Positions 32,954 through 42,505 of a stretch of 64,000 nucleotides of DNA are shown piece by piece. The stretch covers positions 62,001 to 126,000 of the forward strand of contig DASXEH010000088.1 of the NCBI GenBank assembly GCA_036490215.1, given 5' to 3'. Under the pieces are notes generated by a model that saw only the letters and a program-made list of their open reading frames with translations, was not told the DNA's origin and searched no databases. A program made the translations under genes and the position numbers. This stretch comes from JASHSH01 sp036490215 (lineage in GTDB: Bacteria; Pseudomonadota; Alphaproteobacteria; Rhodospirillales; Magnetospirillaceae). How positions within the stretch are numbered: position 1 is the stretch's first letter; every line of letters begins with the position of its first letter.

Positions 32954-33634
32954 CTAGCCGCTGGTGCGCAGGCGGTAGCCGACGCCGGGTTCGGTGACGA
33001 TCAGCTTGGGTGTCACCGGGTCGGCTTCCAGCTTCTGGCGCAGCTGATTGACGTAGACCCGCAGATAGGCGGTGTCCTCCACATGGGCCGGACCCCAGAC
33101 GGTCTTCAGGATTTCCGTATGGGTCAGCACGTGATCCGGCTTGCTGGCCAGGATGTGGAGCAGTTCGTATTCGCGCTTCGACAGATGCACCTCGGCACCG
33201 GCGCGCGTCACCACATGGCGGGCGAAGTCGAGGCGCAGATCGCCAACTTCAAGAATCGTGCCGGCGGTGTCCTTCTGCAGCGGACGCAGCGCCGCGCGCA
33301 CCCGCGCCATCAACTCGCCGATCCCGAAGGGCTTCGGCACATAGTCGTCGGCGCCGCGATCCAGCGCCTCGACCTTATCCATCTCCTGCGCGCGCACCGA
33401 TAGCACGATGATCGGCACGCTGCTCTCCTTGCGGATGGCGGAGATCACCTCTTGTCCATCGATATCGGGCAAGCCGAGATCGAGAATCACCAGCGCCGGC
33501 TTTTCCCTTGCGGCTGCGTCGATGCCCTGGCGGCCGTTCTCGGCCTCCACCACCTCATAGCCATTGGCGCTGAGGCTGATGCGCAGGAACTTGCGGATTT
33601 GCGGCTCGTCGTCGACGACCAGAATGCGCATCAT
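32954..33634 (-). CDS. kdpE: KdpE response regulator of the potassium operon
   Basis: The 226-aa OmpR-type regulator has a receiver (MMRILVVDDEPQIRKFLRISL, phosphoacceptor Asp in VILDLGLPDIDG, Lys in YVPKPF) and a winged-helix DNA-binding domain ending in KLIVTEPGVGYRLR. It acts with KdpD to switch on kdpFABC at low K+ or high salt. It is last in the operon and overlaps the kdpD stop by four bases. Confidence 0.95.
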   Translation of the reverse strand: MMRILVVDDEPQIRKFLRISLSANGYEVVEAENGRQGIDAAAREKPALVILDLGLPDIDGQEVISAIRKESSVPIIVLSVRAQEMDKVEALDRGADDYVPKPFGIGELMARVRAALRPLQKDTAGTILEVGDLRLDFARHVVTRAGAEVHLSKREYELLHILASKPDHVLTHTEILKTVWGPAHVEDTAYLRVYVNQLRQKLEADPVTPKLIVTEPGVGYRLRTSG

Positions 33635-36345
33635 GATGTGGCGATTTTAGCCGGTTCCGCGGCGCTAAGCGATGGCGGCTCGGGCAGGGGCAGGTTGATG
33701 ATAATGCAGGTCCCGTTGCCATGCAGGCCGGGTTCGGCATGGACCGTACCGCCATGGGCTTCGACCACGCCGCGGCAGATGGCCAGCCCCAAGCCCGTAC
33801 CCGCCGGCTGCGCATCGCCCGCTTTGACGCGGTAGAACATGTCGAACACCCGCTGGCGATCGGCTTCGGGAATGCCGGCGCCCTGATCGCAGACTTCGAT
33901 CAGCGCCTCTTTCTCGCGCCGTCGCGCCCAGACCGTTACGGTGCTGCCGGCCGGGGAATATTTGCAGGCATTGTCGATCAGGTTGAAGAACACCTGTTCC
34001 ATCAACACCGGATCGATATGGAGCAGCGGCAGCTTCTTATCGACATCGACCTTGATATGCCGGCCTTGCAGCAGCCGTCCGGCGCGTTCGATGGCGCGGC
34101 CGATCACATCGAGCAGATCGACCCAATCGGCATTGGGCTTCAAGGCGCCCGAACCCAGCCGCGTCATGTCGAGCAGGTTCTGCACGAAGCGATTCAGCCG
34201 CTCCGCTTCATCGCGGATCGTTTCAGCCAGATCCTTGCGGTCCTCGGTGCTCAGCGAGTCGTGGTAGTTGAGCATGCTGGTCGCCGCGCCCAGGATCGAG
34301 ACCAGCGGCGTGCGCAGATCGTGCGACAGCGATGACAACAGGGCGGCGCGCAACCGCTCGGTTTCGCTGGCCAGCCGCGCCGCTTCGACATCCGCCACCA
34401 GGGTCGTGCGCTCGATGGCCACAGCGGCTTGGTCCGCCAGAGTTTCGACGAGGCGGCTTTCCTCGGGCGACAGGCCGTCCTGGCCCGCCATCTGAACGCC
34501 GAGTACGCCGATCGGACCGCGCACGGTCTTCAGCGGCAGGAACAGCCATTCGGCGGCGGGCAGGGTGGTCGAACCGCGCCCCGATGGCTTGCCCGCACCC
34601 CAGGTCCACTGGGCCGCGGCCGCATCGCGCTCGTTAAGCCGGTCTTCGGGCGGATAGCCGGCGGCGATTTCAAGTTGCTCATCCTTGGGCAGCAGAACCA
34701 GCGATCGGCCACGGATGGTGGACGCCACATGGTGCACCACGGCCCACAGCACTTCGTCACGCCCCGGCGCCACGGCGATCTTGCGGCTGAATTCGTAGAG
34801 ATTGAGCGTACGGCGCGCATTGGTTTTGGCGGCGTCGACTTGACGGCGGACGCGGCTGGCCAGATTGCTGACGATCGCCGCGGCGACCAGGAAGAAGAAC
34901 AGCGTCAGCAGATTCTGACTGTCGCTGACCGCGAAGGCGAAACGCGGCTCGGTGAAGAAAAAGTCGTAGCTGATGAAACTGACCAGCGAGGCAAAGATCG
35001 CCGGCCCGCGCCCCAACCGCATCGCGATCAACAGCACCGCGAGCAGGAAGGCGACCGAGATGTTCGGCAGCGGCAGCCAGAGATCGATCAGAAAGCTGAC
35101 GCCGGTGGCCACCGCCACGGCCAAGGTCGCGATGCCGTAGGGCTTCCAATCGAAGCCCGCGGATTCGGGACGCGGGGCGAGCTCCGGCGCGACTGCTTCC
35201 GTCTCATCGCCGCCGACCAGAAGCACGTCGAATGCGCTGGTCTTGGCGACGATCCGGTCCGTGACCGACTGGCCGCGGAACATGCGGCGCCAGCCGCGTC
35301 GCTTCGGCCGGCCGACGACGAGCTGGGTGCAGTTGTGCTCGCGGGCATAGGTCAGCAGCTCGCCGGCTACGTCTTCGCCCTGCAGCGTGACGGTCTCGCC
35401 GCCCAGCTGGATGGCCAGACGCATGGCCTGAGCGATGCGATCCTTGTCGGCTTCGGGCAGCGATGCGTGATGCGCCGTCTCGACATAGACGGCAACCCAC
35501 GGCGCTTGCCGCCGTTCGGCGATGCGCTTGGTCGCACGGACCAGACGCAGCCCGGCCACGTCGGCGCCGATGCAGACGATGATGCGCTCGCGCGTCGGCC
35601 AGGGGCCCGAGATCGCGTGGGCGCGCATATAATGGACCATCTGCGCGTCGACGCGTTCGGCCGCGTGGCGCAGGGCCATTTCGCGCAGAGCCGTGAGATT
35701 TCCCAGCGAGAAGAAGTTATGGGCCGCACGCCGCGCTTGTTCGGGCACATAGACCTTGCCCTCGGCCATGCGGGCGATCAGGTCTTGCGGCGGCAGGTCG
35801 ATCAGTTCGATCTCATCGGCCGTGGCCAGCACGCTGTCGGGCAGGGTCTCGCGCACTCTGACGGTCGTGATGCGCTCGACCACATCGTTGAGGCTCTCGA
35901 TGTGCTGGATGTTCAGCGTCGAGTAGACATCGATTCCGGCCAGCAACAGGTCTTCGACATCCTGGTAGCGCTTCAGATGTGCGCCGCCAGGAACATTGGT
36001 ATGCGCCAGCTCGTCGACGAGGACCAATTTGGGCCGGCGCGCGATGATCGCGTCGAGGTCCATCTCCTCGAAGGTCTTGCCGCGATACTCGACCACGCGC
36101 ATGGGAACGCGGTCGAGGCCATGGATCAGCGCTTCCGTCTCGGCGCGGCCATGGGATTCGATGACGCCGATAACCACATCGATGCTCTCGCGGCGTCGCT
36201 CATGGGCCGATTCGAGCATGGCATAGGTTTTCCCGACGCCGGGCGCGGCGCCGAGGAAGATTTTCAGACGACCACGCGCTGCCCGCTTGGCTTCAGCGAG
36301 CAGCGCGTCAGGATCGGGACGATCGTTCCGGTCGGTTTCGGCCAT
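33631..36345 (-). CDS. kdpD: KdpD sensor histidine kinase
   Basis: The 904-aa kinase has the KdpD-only N-terminal domain with a Walker-A-like GAAPGVGKTYAMLE (residues 32-45) and LVDELAHTNVPG. Next come a Usp domain, four spans (about 395-500; DUF4118), a GAF domain and a histidine kinase with SHDLRTPLVSILGAATSM (His675) and an N-box FFNLIDNACKYSPAG. It senses K+ and turgor. It follows kdpC by 17 bases. All key residues look intact. Confidence 0.96.
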   Translation of the reverse strand: MAETDRNDRPDPDALLAEAKRAARGRLKIFLGAAPGVGKTYAMLESAHERRRESIDVVIGVIESHGRAETEALIHGLDRVPMRVVEYRGKTFEEMDLDAIIARRPKLVLVDELAHTNVPGGAHLKRYQDVEDLLLAGIDVYSTLNIQHIESLNDVVERITTVRVRETLPDSVLATADEIELIDLPPQDLIARMAEGKVYVPEQARRAAHNFFSLGNLTALREMALRHAAERVDAQMVHYMRAHAISGPWPTRERIIVCIGADVAGLRLVRATKRIAERRQAPWVAVYVETAHHASLPEADKDRIAQAMRLAIQLGGETVTLQGEDVAGELLTYAREHNCTQLVVGRPKRRGWRRMFRGQSVTDRIVAKTSAFDVLLVGGDETEAVAPELAPRPESAGFDWKPYGIATLAVAVATGVSFLIDLWLPLPNISVAFLLAVLLIAMRLGRGPAIFASLVSFISYDFFFTEPRFAFAVSDSQNLLTLFFFLVAAAIVSNLASRVRRQVDAAKTNARRTLNLYEFSRKIAVAPGRDEVLWAVVHHVASTIRGRSLVLLPKDEQLEIAAGYPPEDRLNERDAAAAQWTWGAGKPSGRGSTTLPAAEWLFLPLKTVRGPIGVLGVQMAGQDGLSPEESRLVETLADQAAVAIERTTLVADVEAARLASETERLRAALLSSLSHDLRTPLVSILGAATSMLNYHDSLSTEDRKDLAETIRDEAERLNRFVQNLLDMTRLGSGALKPNADWVDLLDVIGRAIERAGRLLQGRHIKVDVDKKLPLLHIDPVLMEQVFFNLIDNACKYSPAGSTVTVWARRREKEALIEVCDQGAGIPEADRQRVFDMFYRVKAGDAQPAGTGLGLAICRGVVEAHGGTVHAEPGLHGNGTCIIINLPLPEPPSLSAAEPAKIATS

Positions 36346-36362
36346 GCCTTAAGTATAGCCGA

Positions 36363-36986
36363 TCAGCCGGCGCTTTTCCCGAGCGCGTCGAGCGCCAGGT
36401 TGAGCTTCAGCACATTGACACGAGGCTCGCCCAGGATGCCGAAAATCCGGCCATCGACATGGTCCTCGACCAGCTTCTTAATCTGGTCTTCGGAAATGCC
36501 GCGGGCCTTGGCCACGGCGGGCACCTGGAACAACGCGCCGGCCGGGGTGATGTCCGGATCGAGGCCGCTGCCCGAGGTGGTGACGAGATCGACCGGCACA
36601 TTCGCGTCAGCACGGCCGCGCAGGGTCGTGGCATCGCCCTTCACGCGGTCGGCAAGGGTCTGCGAGGTCGGGCCGAGATTCGAGGCCGAGGAATTCGAGG
36701 CGTCATAAGGCGTCGCCACGGTCACGGTCTTGGTCGAGTCCTTGGGATCGGGCGCGGTGCCGGTGATCGCCGAGGGACGGCCATGGAAGTATTTGGGATC
36801 GGCAAAGTTCTGGCCGATCAGTTCCGAGCCGATCACCTTGCCGTCCTTCTCGATCAGACTGCCATTGGCCTGATGCGGGAACAGCAGTTGCGAAATGCCC
36901 GTCATGCCCAGGGGATAGATCAGGCCGGTGATCGCCGTCATCAGGACGATCATCACCAGCGCGGGACGGATTTGAGCAAGCATCAT
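36363..36986 (-). CDS. kdpC: KdpC subunit of the K+-transporting ATPase
   Basis: The 207-aa subunit has one N-terminal span (IRPALVMIVLMTAITGLIYPLGMTGISQ) and a periplasmic domain with GSELIGQNFADPKYFHGRPSA, ASNLGPTSQTLADRV, TTSGSGLDPDITPAGALFQVPAVAKARG and GRIFGILGEPRVNVLKLNLAL, all typical of KdpC. It stabilises the KdpFABC complex. It starts 12 bases after the kdpB stop. Confidence 0.96.
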   Translation of the reverse strand: MMLAQIRPALVMIVLMTAITGLIYPLGMTGISQLLFPHQANGSLIEKDGKVIGSELIGQNFADPKYFHGRPSAITGTAPDPKDSTKTVTVATPYDASNSSASNLGPTSQTLADRVKGDATTLRGRADANVPVDLVTTSGSGLDPDITPAGALFQVPAVAKARGISEDQIKKLVEDHVDGRIFGILGEPRVNVLKLNLALDALGKSAG

Positions 36987-36998
36987 GACAGGAACTCC

Positions 36999-39083
36999 TT
37001 AAGCCAGACCCAGAGCGGTAACGGCCATATCGATGATCTTGATCCCGACGAAGGGAACGATCAGGCCGCCGGCGCCATAGATCCAAATATTCCGGCGCAG
37101 CAAGGTGGCCGCACTGGCCGGGCGATAACGAACGCCGCGCAAGCTGAGCGGGATCAGGGCGATGATGATCAATGCGTTGAAGATGATCGCCGACAGGATC
37201 GCGCTTTCCGGTGTGCGCAGATGCATCACGTTCAGCACGCCCAACTGCGGGTAGAAGGCCGCGAACATCGCCGGGATGATCGCGAAATACTTCGCGACGT
37301 CGTTGGCGATCGAGAAGGTGGTCAGCGCGCCGCGCGTCATCAGCAGCTGTTTGCCGATGGCCACGATCTCGATCAGCTTGGTCGGGTCGCTGTCGAGGTC
37401 GACCATGTTGCCGGCTTCGCGCGCGGCCATCGTGCCCGTGTTCATCGCCACGCCCACATCGGCCTGGGCAAGCGCCGGCGCGTCGTTGGTGCCGTCGCCG
37501 CACATGGCAACCAGCTTACCGTCGCCCTGTTCCTTACGGATCAGGGCCAGTTTGTCCTCGGGCGTCGCCTGGGCCAGGAAATCGTCGACACCGGCTTCGG
37601 CAGCGATGGCCGCGGCGGTCAGCGGGTTATCACCGGTGATCATCACCGTACGGATGCCCATCTGGCGCAGCTCGTTGAAGCGATCGCGGATGCCGCTTTT
37701 GACGATGTCCTTGAGGTAGATCACGCCCAGCACGCGGCCATCCATGGCAACGGCCAGCGGCGTGCCGCCCGCCTTCGAGATACGCTCGACGATCGCCTGG
37801 AGCTGTGCCGGCTTGGTCTTGGCCAGGGCCAGAATGGAGTCCACCGCGCCCTTGCGGATCGATTGCCCATCGACATCGACGCCGCTCATGCGGGTCTGGG
37901 CCGAGAAGGGAACGAAACGCGCGGTTTTCGCATCGGCATCCTGCGTGCTGAGGCCGTAGCGTTCGCGCGCGAGCGTCACGATCGAACGGCCTTCGGGCGT
38001 TTCATCGGCCAGCGACGAGAGCAGTGCCGCCTGGGCCAGCTCACGTTCGTTGACGTCGGGCAGTGCGATGAACTCCGCGGCCTGGCGATTGCCGAGCGTG
38101 ATCGTGCCGGTCTTGTCGAGCAGCAGCGTGTCGACGTCGCCCGCCGCTTCGACCGCACGGCCCGACATGGCCAGCACGTTGAAGCGCACCAGGCGATCCA
38201 TGCCTGCGATGCCGATGGCGGAGAGTAGCGCACCGATCGTGGTCGGGATCAGGGTGACGAACAACGCGATCAGCACCACCACCGAGACCGCGCCGCCGGC
38301 ATATTTGGCGAAGCTGGGGATGGTCACGGTGGCGAAGACGAAGATCAGCGTCATGCCGGCGAGAAGGATGTTGAGCGCGATCTCGTTGGGTGTCTTCTGG
38401 CGCACGGCGCCTTCGACCAGCGAAATCATGCGGTCAAGGAAGGTCGAGCCCTGCGCCGCGGTGATCTTCACCTTGAGCCAGTCGGAGATGACGCGCGTGC
38501 CGCCGGTGACGGCCGAGCGGTCGCCGCCGCTTTCGCGGATCACGGGGGCCGATTCGCCGGTGATCGCCGATTCGTCGACACTGGCGATGCCCTCGATCAC
38601 CTCGCCGTCGCTCGGGATCAGGTCACCGATTTCGACCATGACGATATCACCGGGACGCAGCTTGGCCGCAGGCACCGATTCGGTCCGTGTGCCGCTGGTG
38701 TCGACGAAGCGCTTGGCAACCGTGTCGGTACGCATGCGGCGCAGTGTGTCGGCCTGCGCCTTGCCACGGCCTTCGGCCACGGCTTCGGCGAAGTTGGCGA
38801 ACAGCACCGAGAACCACAGCCAGGCCGTGATCTGGCCCGAGAACAGCGGGCTGGTGCCCACCACCGTGCCGCTGCCCACGATCAGGTCGCGGACGAAGAA
38901 CAGCGTGGTCAGGACCGAGACCAGCTCGACCACGAACATCACCGGGTTCTTGGCGAGCGTCCGCGGGTTCAGCTTACGGAACGAGGCCCAGATCGCCGGC
39001 ACGATCAGCTTGCTGTCAAACAGCGCTTGCGAACGAACCTGGCGTTTATAGAGTCCGGCCGTAGAAGTGGCGGTGGTAGTCAT
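36999..39083 (-). CDS. kdpB: KdpB, P-type ATPase catalytic subunit
   Basis: The 694-aa P-type ATPase has the actuator motif TGES (175-178), the phosphorylated Asp323 in DKTGT, and the hinge motif GDGTNDAPALAQADVGVAMN. The spans expected for KdpB are seen at about 50-70, 85-100, 240-295 and at the C terminus. It hydrolyses ATP to drive K+ uptake through KdpA. It lies 21 bases after kdpA. Confidence 0.97.
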   Translation of the reverse strand: MTTTATSTAGLYKRQVRSQALFDSKLIVPAIWASFRKLNPRTLAKNPVMFVVELVSVLTTLFFVRDLIVGSGTVVGTSPLFSGQITAWLWFSVLFANFAEAVAEGRGKAQADTLRRMRTDTVAKRFVDTSGTRTESVPAAKLRPGDIVMVEIGDLIPSDGEVIEGIASVDESAITGESAPVIRESGGDRSAVTGGTRVISDWLKVKITAAQGSTFLDRMISLVEGAVRQKTPNEIALNILLAGMTLIFVFATVTIPSFAKYAGGAVSVVVLIALFVTLIPTTIGALLSAIGIAGMDRLVRFNVLAMSGRAVEAAGDVDTLLLDKTGTITLGNRQAAEFIALPDVNERELAQAALLSSLADETPEGRSIVTLARERYGLSTQDADAKTARFVPFSAQTRMSGVDVDGQSIRKGAVDSILALAKTKPAQLQAIVERISKAGGTPLAVAMDGRVLGVIYLKDIVKSGIRDRFNELRQMGIRTVMITGDNPLTAAAIAAEAGVDDFLAQATPEDKLALIRKEQGDGKLVAMCGDGTNDAPALAQADVGVAMNTGTMAAREAGNMVDLDSDPTKLIEIVAIGKQLLMTRGALTTFSIANDVAKYFAIIPAMFAAFYPQLGVLNVMHLRTPESAILSAIIFNALIIIALIPLSLRGVRYRPASAATLLRRNIWIYGAGGLIVPFVGIKIIDMAVTALGLA

Positions 39084-39104
39084 GATGGAAATATCCTTTA
39101 CGAC

Positions 39105-40841
39105 TTACGGGCCAGCGAAGAGCTTGCCGGAATTCATGGCGACCTGTTCGACCACGGGTCCGAGCGCGATGGCTGGGAAATAGGTCAGACCGCCGATGAT
39201 CATGATCACGCCGACCAGCAGGCCCACGAAGAGCGGACTGGTGGTCGGGAACGTGCCGGCAGAGGGCGCCAACAGCTTCTTCTGCGCCAGCGATCCGGCC
39301 ACGGCGAGCAGCGGGATCACGAACAGGAAGCGGCCCATCAGCATCGCCGCGCCAATGGTGCTGTTGTAGAACTGCGTGTTGGCCGACAGGCCGCCGAAGG
39401 CGCTGCCGTTGTTGCCGGTGGCTTCGCTATAGGCGTAGAGAATCTCCGAGAAGCCATGCGGCCCGGTGTTGCCGATTCCCGCGAGGCCTTGCGGCAGTAC
39501 GGTCGCCAGGGCGGTGAAGCCGAGAATAGCCAGCGGCAAGGTCAAGAGTGCCAGGATGGTCATCTTGACCTCCTTCGACTCGAGTTTCTTGCCGAGATAT
39601 TCCGGCGTGCGTCCGACCATCAACCCAGCCACGAACATCGCGACGATGGCGAAGGCCAGCATGCCATAAAGGCCCGAGCCGACACCGCCGAAGATCACTT
39701 CGCCAAGCTGGATATTGATCATCGGAATCATGCCGCCGAGTGGCATGAAGCTGTCGATCATCGAGTTCACAGCACCGCAAGACGTGTCGGTGGTTACGGT
39801 GGCGTAGAGGGCGGAATCGGCGACGCCGAAGCGCACCTCTTTGCCTTCCATATTGCCGCCGGCCTGCAAGGTGCTGGCGGTCTGGTCGACATGGAGCGCG
39901 GCGAAGGCCGGATTCGGCTGCGACTCGGCCCAGTAGCAGGTGATCACACCGGCCAGGAACAGCACGCCCATGGCGGCGAAGATCGCCCAGCCGGCTTTCT
40001 CGTTCTTCACCATGCGGCCGAGCGTGTTGGTCAGGCCCGCGCCGATGGCGAAGATCAGCACCATCTGGACGAAGTTGGTCAACGCCGTCGGATTCTCGAA
40101 GGGATGGGCCGCGTTCACATTCATGAACCCGCCGCCATTCGTGCCGAACACCTTGATCACTTCCTGCGAGGCGACCGGCCCGAGCGCGAGCGTCTGCTTC
40201 GCACCTTCGAGCGTGGTGGCCTCGACAGAGGCGCCGAGCGTCTGCGGCATGCCCTGCCACACGAAGAACAGCCCGACCACGACGGCGACCGGCAGCAGTA
40301 CATAGAGCGTGCAGCGCGTCAGATCGACCCAGAAATTGCCGATGGTCTTCGACTCGCGCCGCGCGAAGCCGCGGATCAGCGCCAGCGCCATGGCGATGCC
40401 GGCGGCGGCCGAGACGAAGTTGTGCACGGTCAGGCCCGCCATCTGGATCAGATAGCTCATGGTGGTCTCGCCACCATAAGCCTGCCAATTGGTGTTGGTG
40501 ATGAAGCTGACCGAAGTGTTGAAGGCGAGGTCGGGCGCGACGGCCGTCATGCCCTGCGGATTGAAAGGCAGCATTCCCTGCAGCCGCTGCAGCGCATAGA
40601 GCGTCAGGAAACCGGCCAGGCTGAAGGCCAGCATGGCAACGGCATAGCCGATCCAATTCTGCTCGACGGCTTCATTGACGCCGCACAGGCGATAGATAAC
40701 GCGTTCGATCGGGCGGAAAACCGGACTCAAGAACGTCCGCTCGCCCGCGAAGACGCGGGTCATGTAGCCGCCCAAGGGCCGCGCGATGGCTATCACCACC
40801 ACGCAGAACAAGGCGATCTGCAACCAACCGTTTGTGGTCAT
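39105..40841 (-). CDS. kdpA: KdpA, K+-translocating subunit
   Basis: The 578-aa inner-membrane protein has about ten spans and the KdpA selectivity-filter repeats: the loops with NTSVSFITNTNWQAYGGE, TNGGGFMNVNAAHPFENP, DTSCGAVNSMID and TGNNGSAFGGLSANT. It binds and moves K+ in the high-affinity KdpFABC complex. It starts 24 bases after kdpF. Confidence 0.97.
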   Translation of the reverse strand: MTTNGWLQIALFCVVVIAIARPLGGYMTRVFAGERTFLSPVFRPIERVIYRLCGVNEAVEQNWIGYAVAMLAFSLAGFLTLYALQRLQGMLPFNPQGMTAVAPDLAFNTSVSFITNTNWQAYGGETTMSYLIQMAGLTVHNFVSAAAGIAMALALIRGFARRESKTIGNFWVDLTRCTLYVLLPVAVVVGLFFVWQGMPQTLGASVEATTLEGAKQTLALGPVASQEVIKVFGTNGGGFMNVNAAHPFENPTALTNFVQMVLIFAIGAGLTNTLGRMVKNEKAGWAIFAAMGVLFLAGVITCYWAESQPNPAFAALHVDQTASTLQAGGNMEGKEVRFGVADSALYATVTTDTSCGAVNSMIDSFMPLGGMIPMINIQLGEVIFGGVGSGLYGMLAFAIVAMFVAGLMVGRTPEYLGKKLESKEVKMTILALLTLPLAILGFTALATVLPQGLAGIGNTGPHGFSEILYAYSEATGNNGSAFGGLSANTQFYNSTIGAAMLMGRFLFVIPLLAVAGSLAQKKLLAPSAGTFPTTSPLFVGLLVGVIMIIGGLTYFPAIALGPVVEQVAMNSGKLFAGP

Positions 40842-40865
40842 GGCAGGTCCTGCTGTTAGTCGTTT

Positions 40866-40955
40866 CTAGAAGCGTTCGGGGCGGATCAGGGCGACGAAGA
40901 GGTAGCCGGTGATCGCCAGGGTGATCAGCCCGCCGAGGATGTAATCCAAAGTCAT
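40866..40955 (-). CDS. kdpF: KdpF, small subunit of the K+-transporting ATPase
   Basis: This 29-aa hydrophobic peptide (MTLDYILGGLITLAITGYLF, ending VALIRPERF) matches KdpF: one membrane span ending in the family's LIRPERF tail. It stabilises the Kdp complex in the membrane. GAGGTC precedes its ATG, and it lies between a 27-aa leader protein and kdpA. Confidence 0.9.
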   Translation of the reverse strand: MTLDYILGGLITLAITGYLFVALIRPERF

Positions 40956-40962
40956 GATGACC

Positions 40963-41046
40963 TCACATCCGCTCGCAGGCGGTCACGTACCAGGTCGCGG
41001 CGACGAAGAACGCCAGCCCGGCGACGATGAAAATGATATCGAGCAT
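40963..41046 (-). CDS. 27-aa membrane peptide at the head of the kdp operon
   Basis: The minus strand encodes MLDIIFIVAGLAFFVAATWY followed by VTACERM and a stop. It is one hydrophobic span with a charged tail, starting at 41046 with GGAGC upstream and ending seven bases before the kdpF ATG. Similar short proteins, usually unannotated, appear before kdpF in other bacteria as far as I recall, so it may be a real extra Kdp subunit or a leader peptide. No function is known to me. Confidence 0.6.
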   Translation of the reverse strand: MLDIIFIVAGLAFFVAATWYVTACERM

Positions 41047-41228
41047 GGAAGCTCCGGGATTGGACCGGCGTACGCGCCAGTCACCAGTGTTAGTCGGGCG
41101 CCAGAGAGATAGGCGCGAGGCCCGTCAAGCTTCCATGGGGAATGCTGGTCGCGGAATGGTCCAGACCGTCAAAGCGGCGTAAAGACCGCGTAAAGGCGGC
41201 CCGGCCAATCTATTGCTAACCTATTGCG

Positions 41229-41265
41229 GAAAAAGAAAAGGCCGGCTGGATCGCTCCAGCCGGCC
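41229..41265 (-). terminator. Rho-independent terminator of the sugar ABC operon
   Basis: On the minus strand an 11-bp perfect stem (41265-41255 with 41250-41240, GGCCGGCTGGA/TCCAGCCGGCC) with a 4-base loop is followed by CTTTTCTTTTTCC. It lies just past the stop of the substrate-binding-protein gene. Confidence 0.88.
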
Positions 41266-41291
41266 CGAAGCCGTCACCGAAAAGGCGTGTC

Positions 41292-42440
41292 TTACTTCTT
41301 CACGCCCCAACGTTCCGGATAGCCCGGCATGCCTTCGCAGCCACACATCGCGTAGTGCAGCGGCGGCAGTTTGTCCGAGACGTATTTGTCGAGATTGTCC
41401 TGGGTGATCGCCAGATCGGGCAACTCCCAGACGGGACCGGGAATGGTCTCGCCGTCGAGCACCTTCACCGCGGCAATGATCGCCGTACGCCACATATAGA
41501 CCGAGTAGGTGGGCGCAATGGCGGTCAGGTGATTCTTCTTCCAAGCCTGGAGGAAGTCCTGCTGGTCTTCGCCATTGATCACCGGATACTTCATCCCGGC
41601 GTCTTCAAAAGCTTCCAGCGCCGCCGTGGTGGTGGCACCGGCATCCATCCACACGCCGTCGATCTGGCCGTCCTTCGCCAGGTAGTCGGCGACGATCGAC
41701 TTGGTCTTGGCACGGTCGCCGTCGGTGAAGTCACCATTGTGCTCGCCGCCCAGCACCTTGATGCCCTTTTCTTCGAAGATGTGCTTGGCTGCGGCCCAAC
41801 GGGTTTCCAGCACGTCCACGCCCGGCAGAATACGCAGCGCGATTACCTTGCCGCCCTTTGGCACATGCTTCGCGATGAACTCGGCGCCGACGATGCCGAA
41901 GGCATAGCCGCCGATCGGCAGGATGTGAACCACCGGGCAGTTGCTGTTGGTGCCGCGGTCGAAGGTGATGACCGGGATCTTCTTGCAGGCTTCTTCGATG
42001 GCCGGAGTCAGAGCGGCCGTGGTGTTGGGCGAAACGACGAGAATGTCGCAGTTGCCGCTCGACAGCATCGCCTTGATGTCGGAGATCTGCTTGTCGTCCT
42101 TGCCTTCGGCGTCAGCCGAAGTGAACTGCGAGATCTTGCCGGCCGCCTTCTGGATATCGACTTCCGCCTGCATCGTGGTCCACCCCACCACGCGCCACGG
42201 ATTGCCGACGCCTGCGTTCGAGAAGCAGACTTTGTGCGCGCCGGCCTTCTTGTACTTGCTGGTGTCGACCGTGCCGCCGCCGAGATGCTGTTCCCACGGC
42301 TTACCCGCGGGGCCTTCGGGCTTCATCGACAGCAATTCGCGCTCCTTGGCGAATTCCTTCGGGTCGTCGAAACTCTGAGCGAAAGCCGGCGCCGCGAAAA
42401 TCGCGAGCACCGCGCCCGTCAATGCCAAACGTCCTAACAT
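41292..42440 (-). CDS. Sugar ABC transporter substrate-binding protein
   Basis: The 382-aa periplasmic protein has a signal peptide (MLGRLALTGAVLAIFAAPAFAQ) and a type I periplasmic-binding fold (ribose-binding family). It shows VCFSNAGVGNPWRVVGWTTMQAEVD, ISDIKAMLSSGNCDILVVSPNTTAALTPAIEEACKKIPVITFDRG, GVWMDAGATTTAALEAFEDAG and INGEDQQDFLQAW. It belongs to the ribose/rhamnose/autoinducer-2-type group; the ligand cannot be told from sequence. It is last in the operon isomerase-ATPase-permease-permease-binding protein, followed by a terminator. Confidence 0.9.
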   Translation of the reverse strand: MLGRLALTGAVLAIFAAPAFAQSFDDPKEFAKERELLSMKPEGPAGKPWEQHLGGGTVDTSKYKKAGAHKVCFSNAGVGNPWRVVGWTTMQAEVDIQKAAGKISQFTSADAEGKDDKQISDIKAMLSSGNCDILVVSPNTTAALTPAIEEACKKIPVITFDRGTNSNCPVVHILPIGGYAFGIVGAEFIAKHVPKGGKVIALRILPGVDVLETRWAAAKHIFEEKGIKVLGGEHNGDFTDGDRAKTKSIVADYLAKDGQIDGVWMDAGATTTAALEAFEDAGMKYPVINGEDQQDFLQAWKKNHLTAIAPTYSVYMWRTAIIAAVKVLDGETIPGPVWELPDLAITQDNLDKYVSDKLPPLHYAMCGCEGMPGYPERWGVKK

Positions 42441-42505
42441 TCAGTCCTCCCACGCTTCAGTTGAAAATCCGCCGGATTATTTCCGGTCTTGAAGCTTTCG
42501 CTTCG

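Noticed and set aside
34429..36708. 759-codon plus-strand open frame opposite kdpD
   Set aside because: Shadow of kdpD in a GC-rich genome; composition is His/Arg/Asp-rich without any domain.
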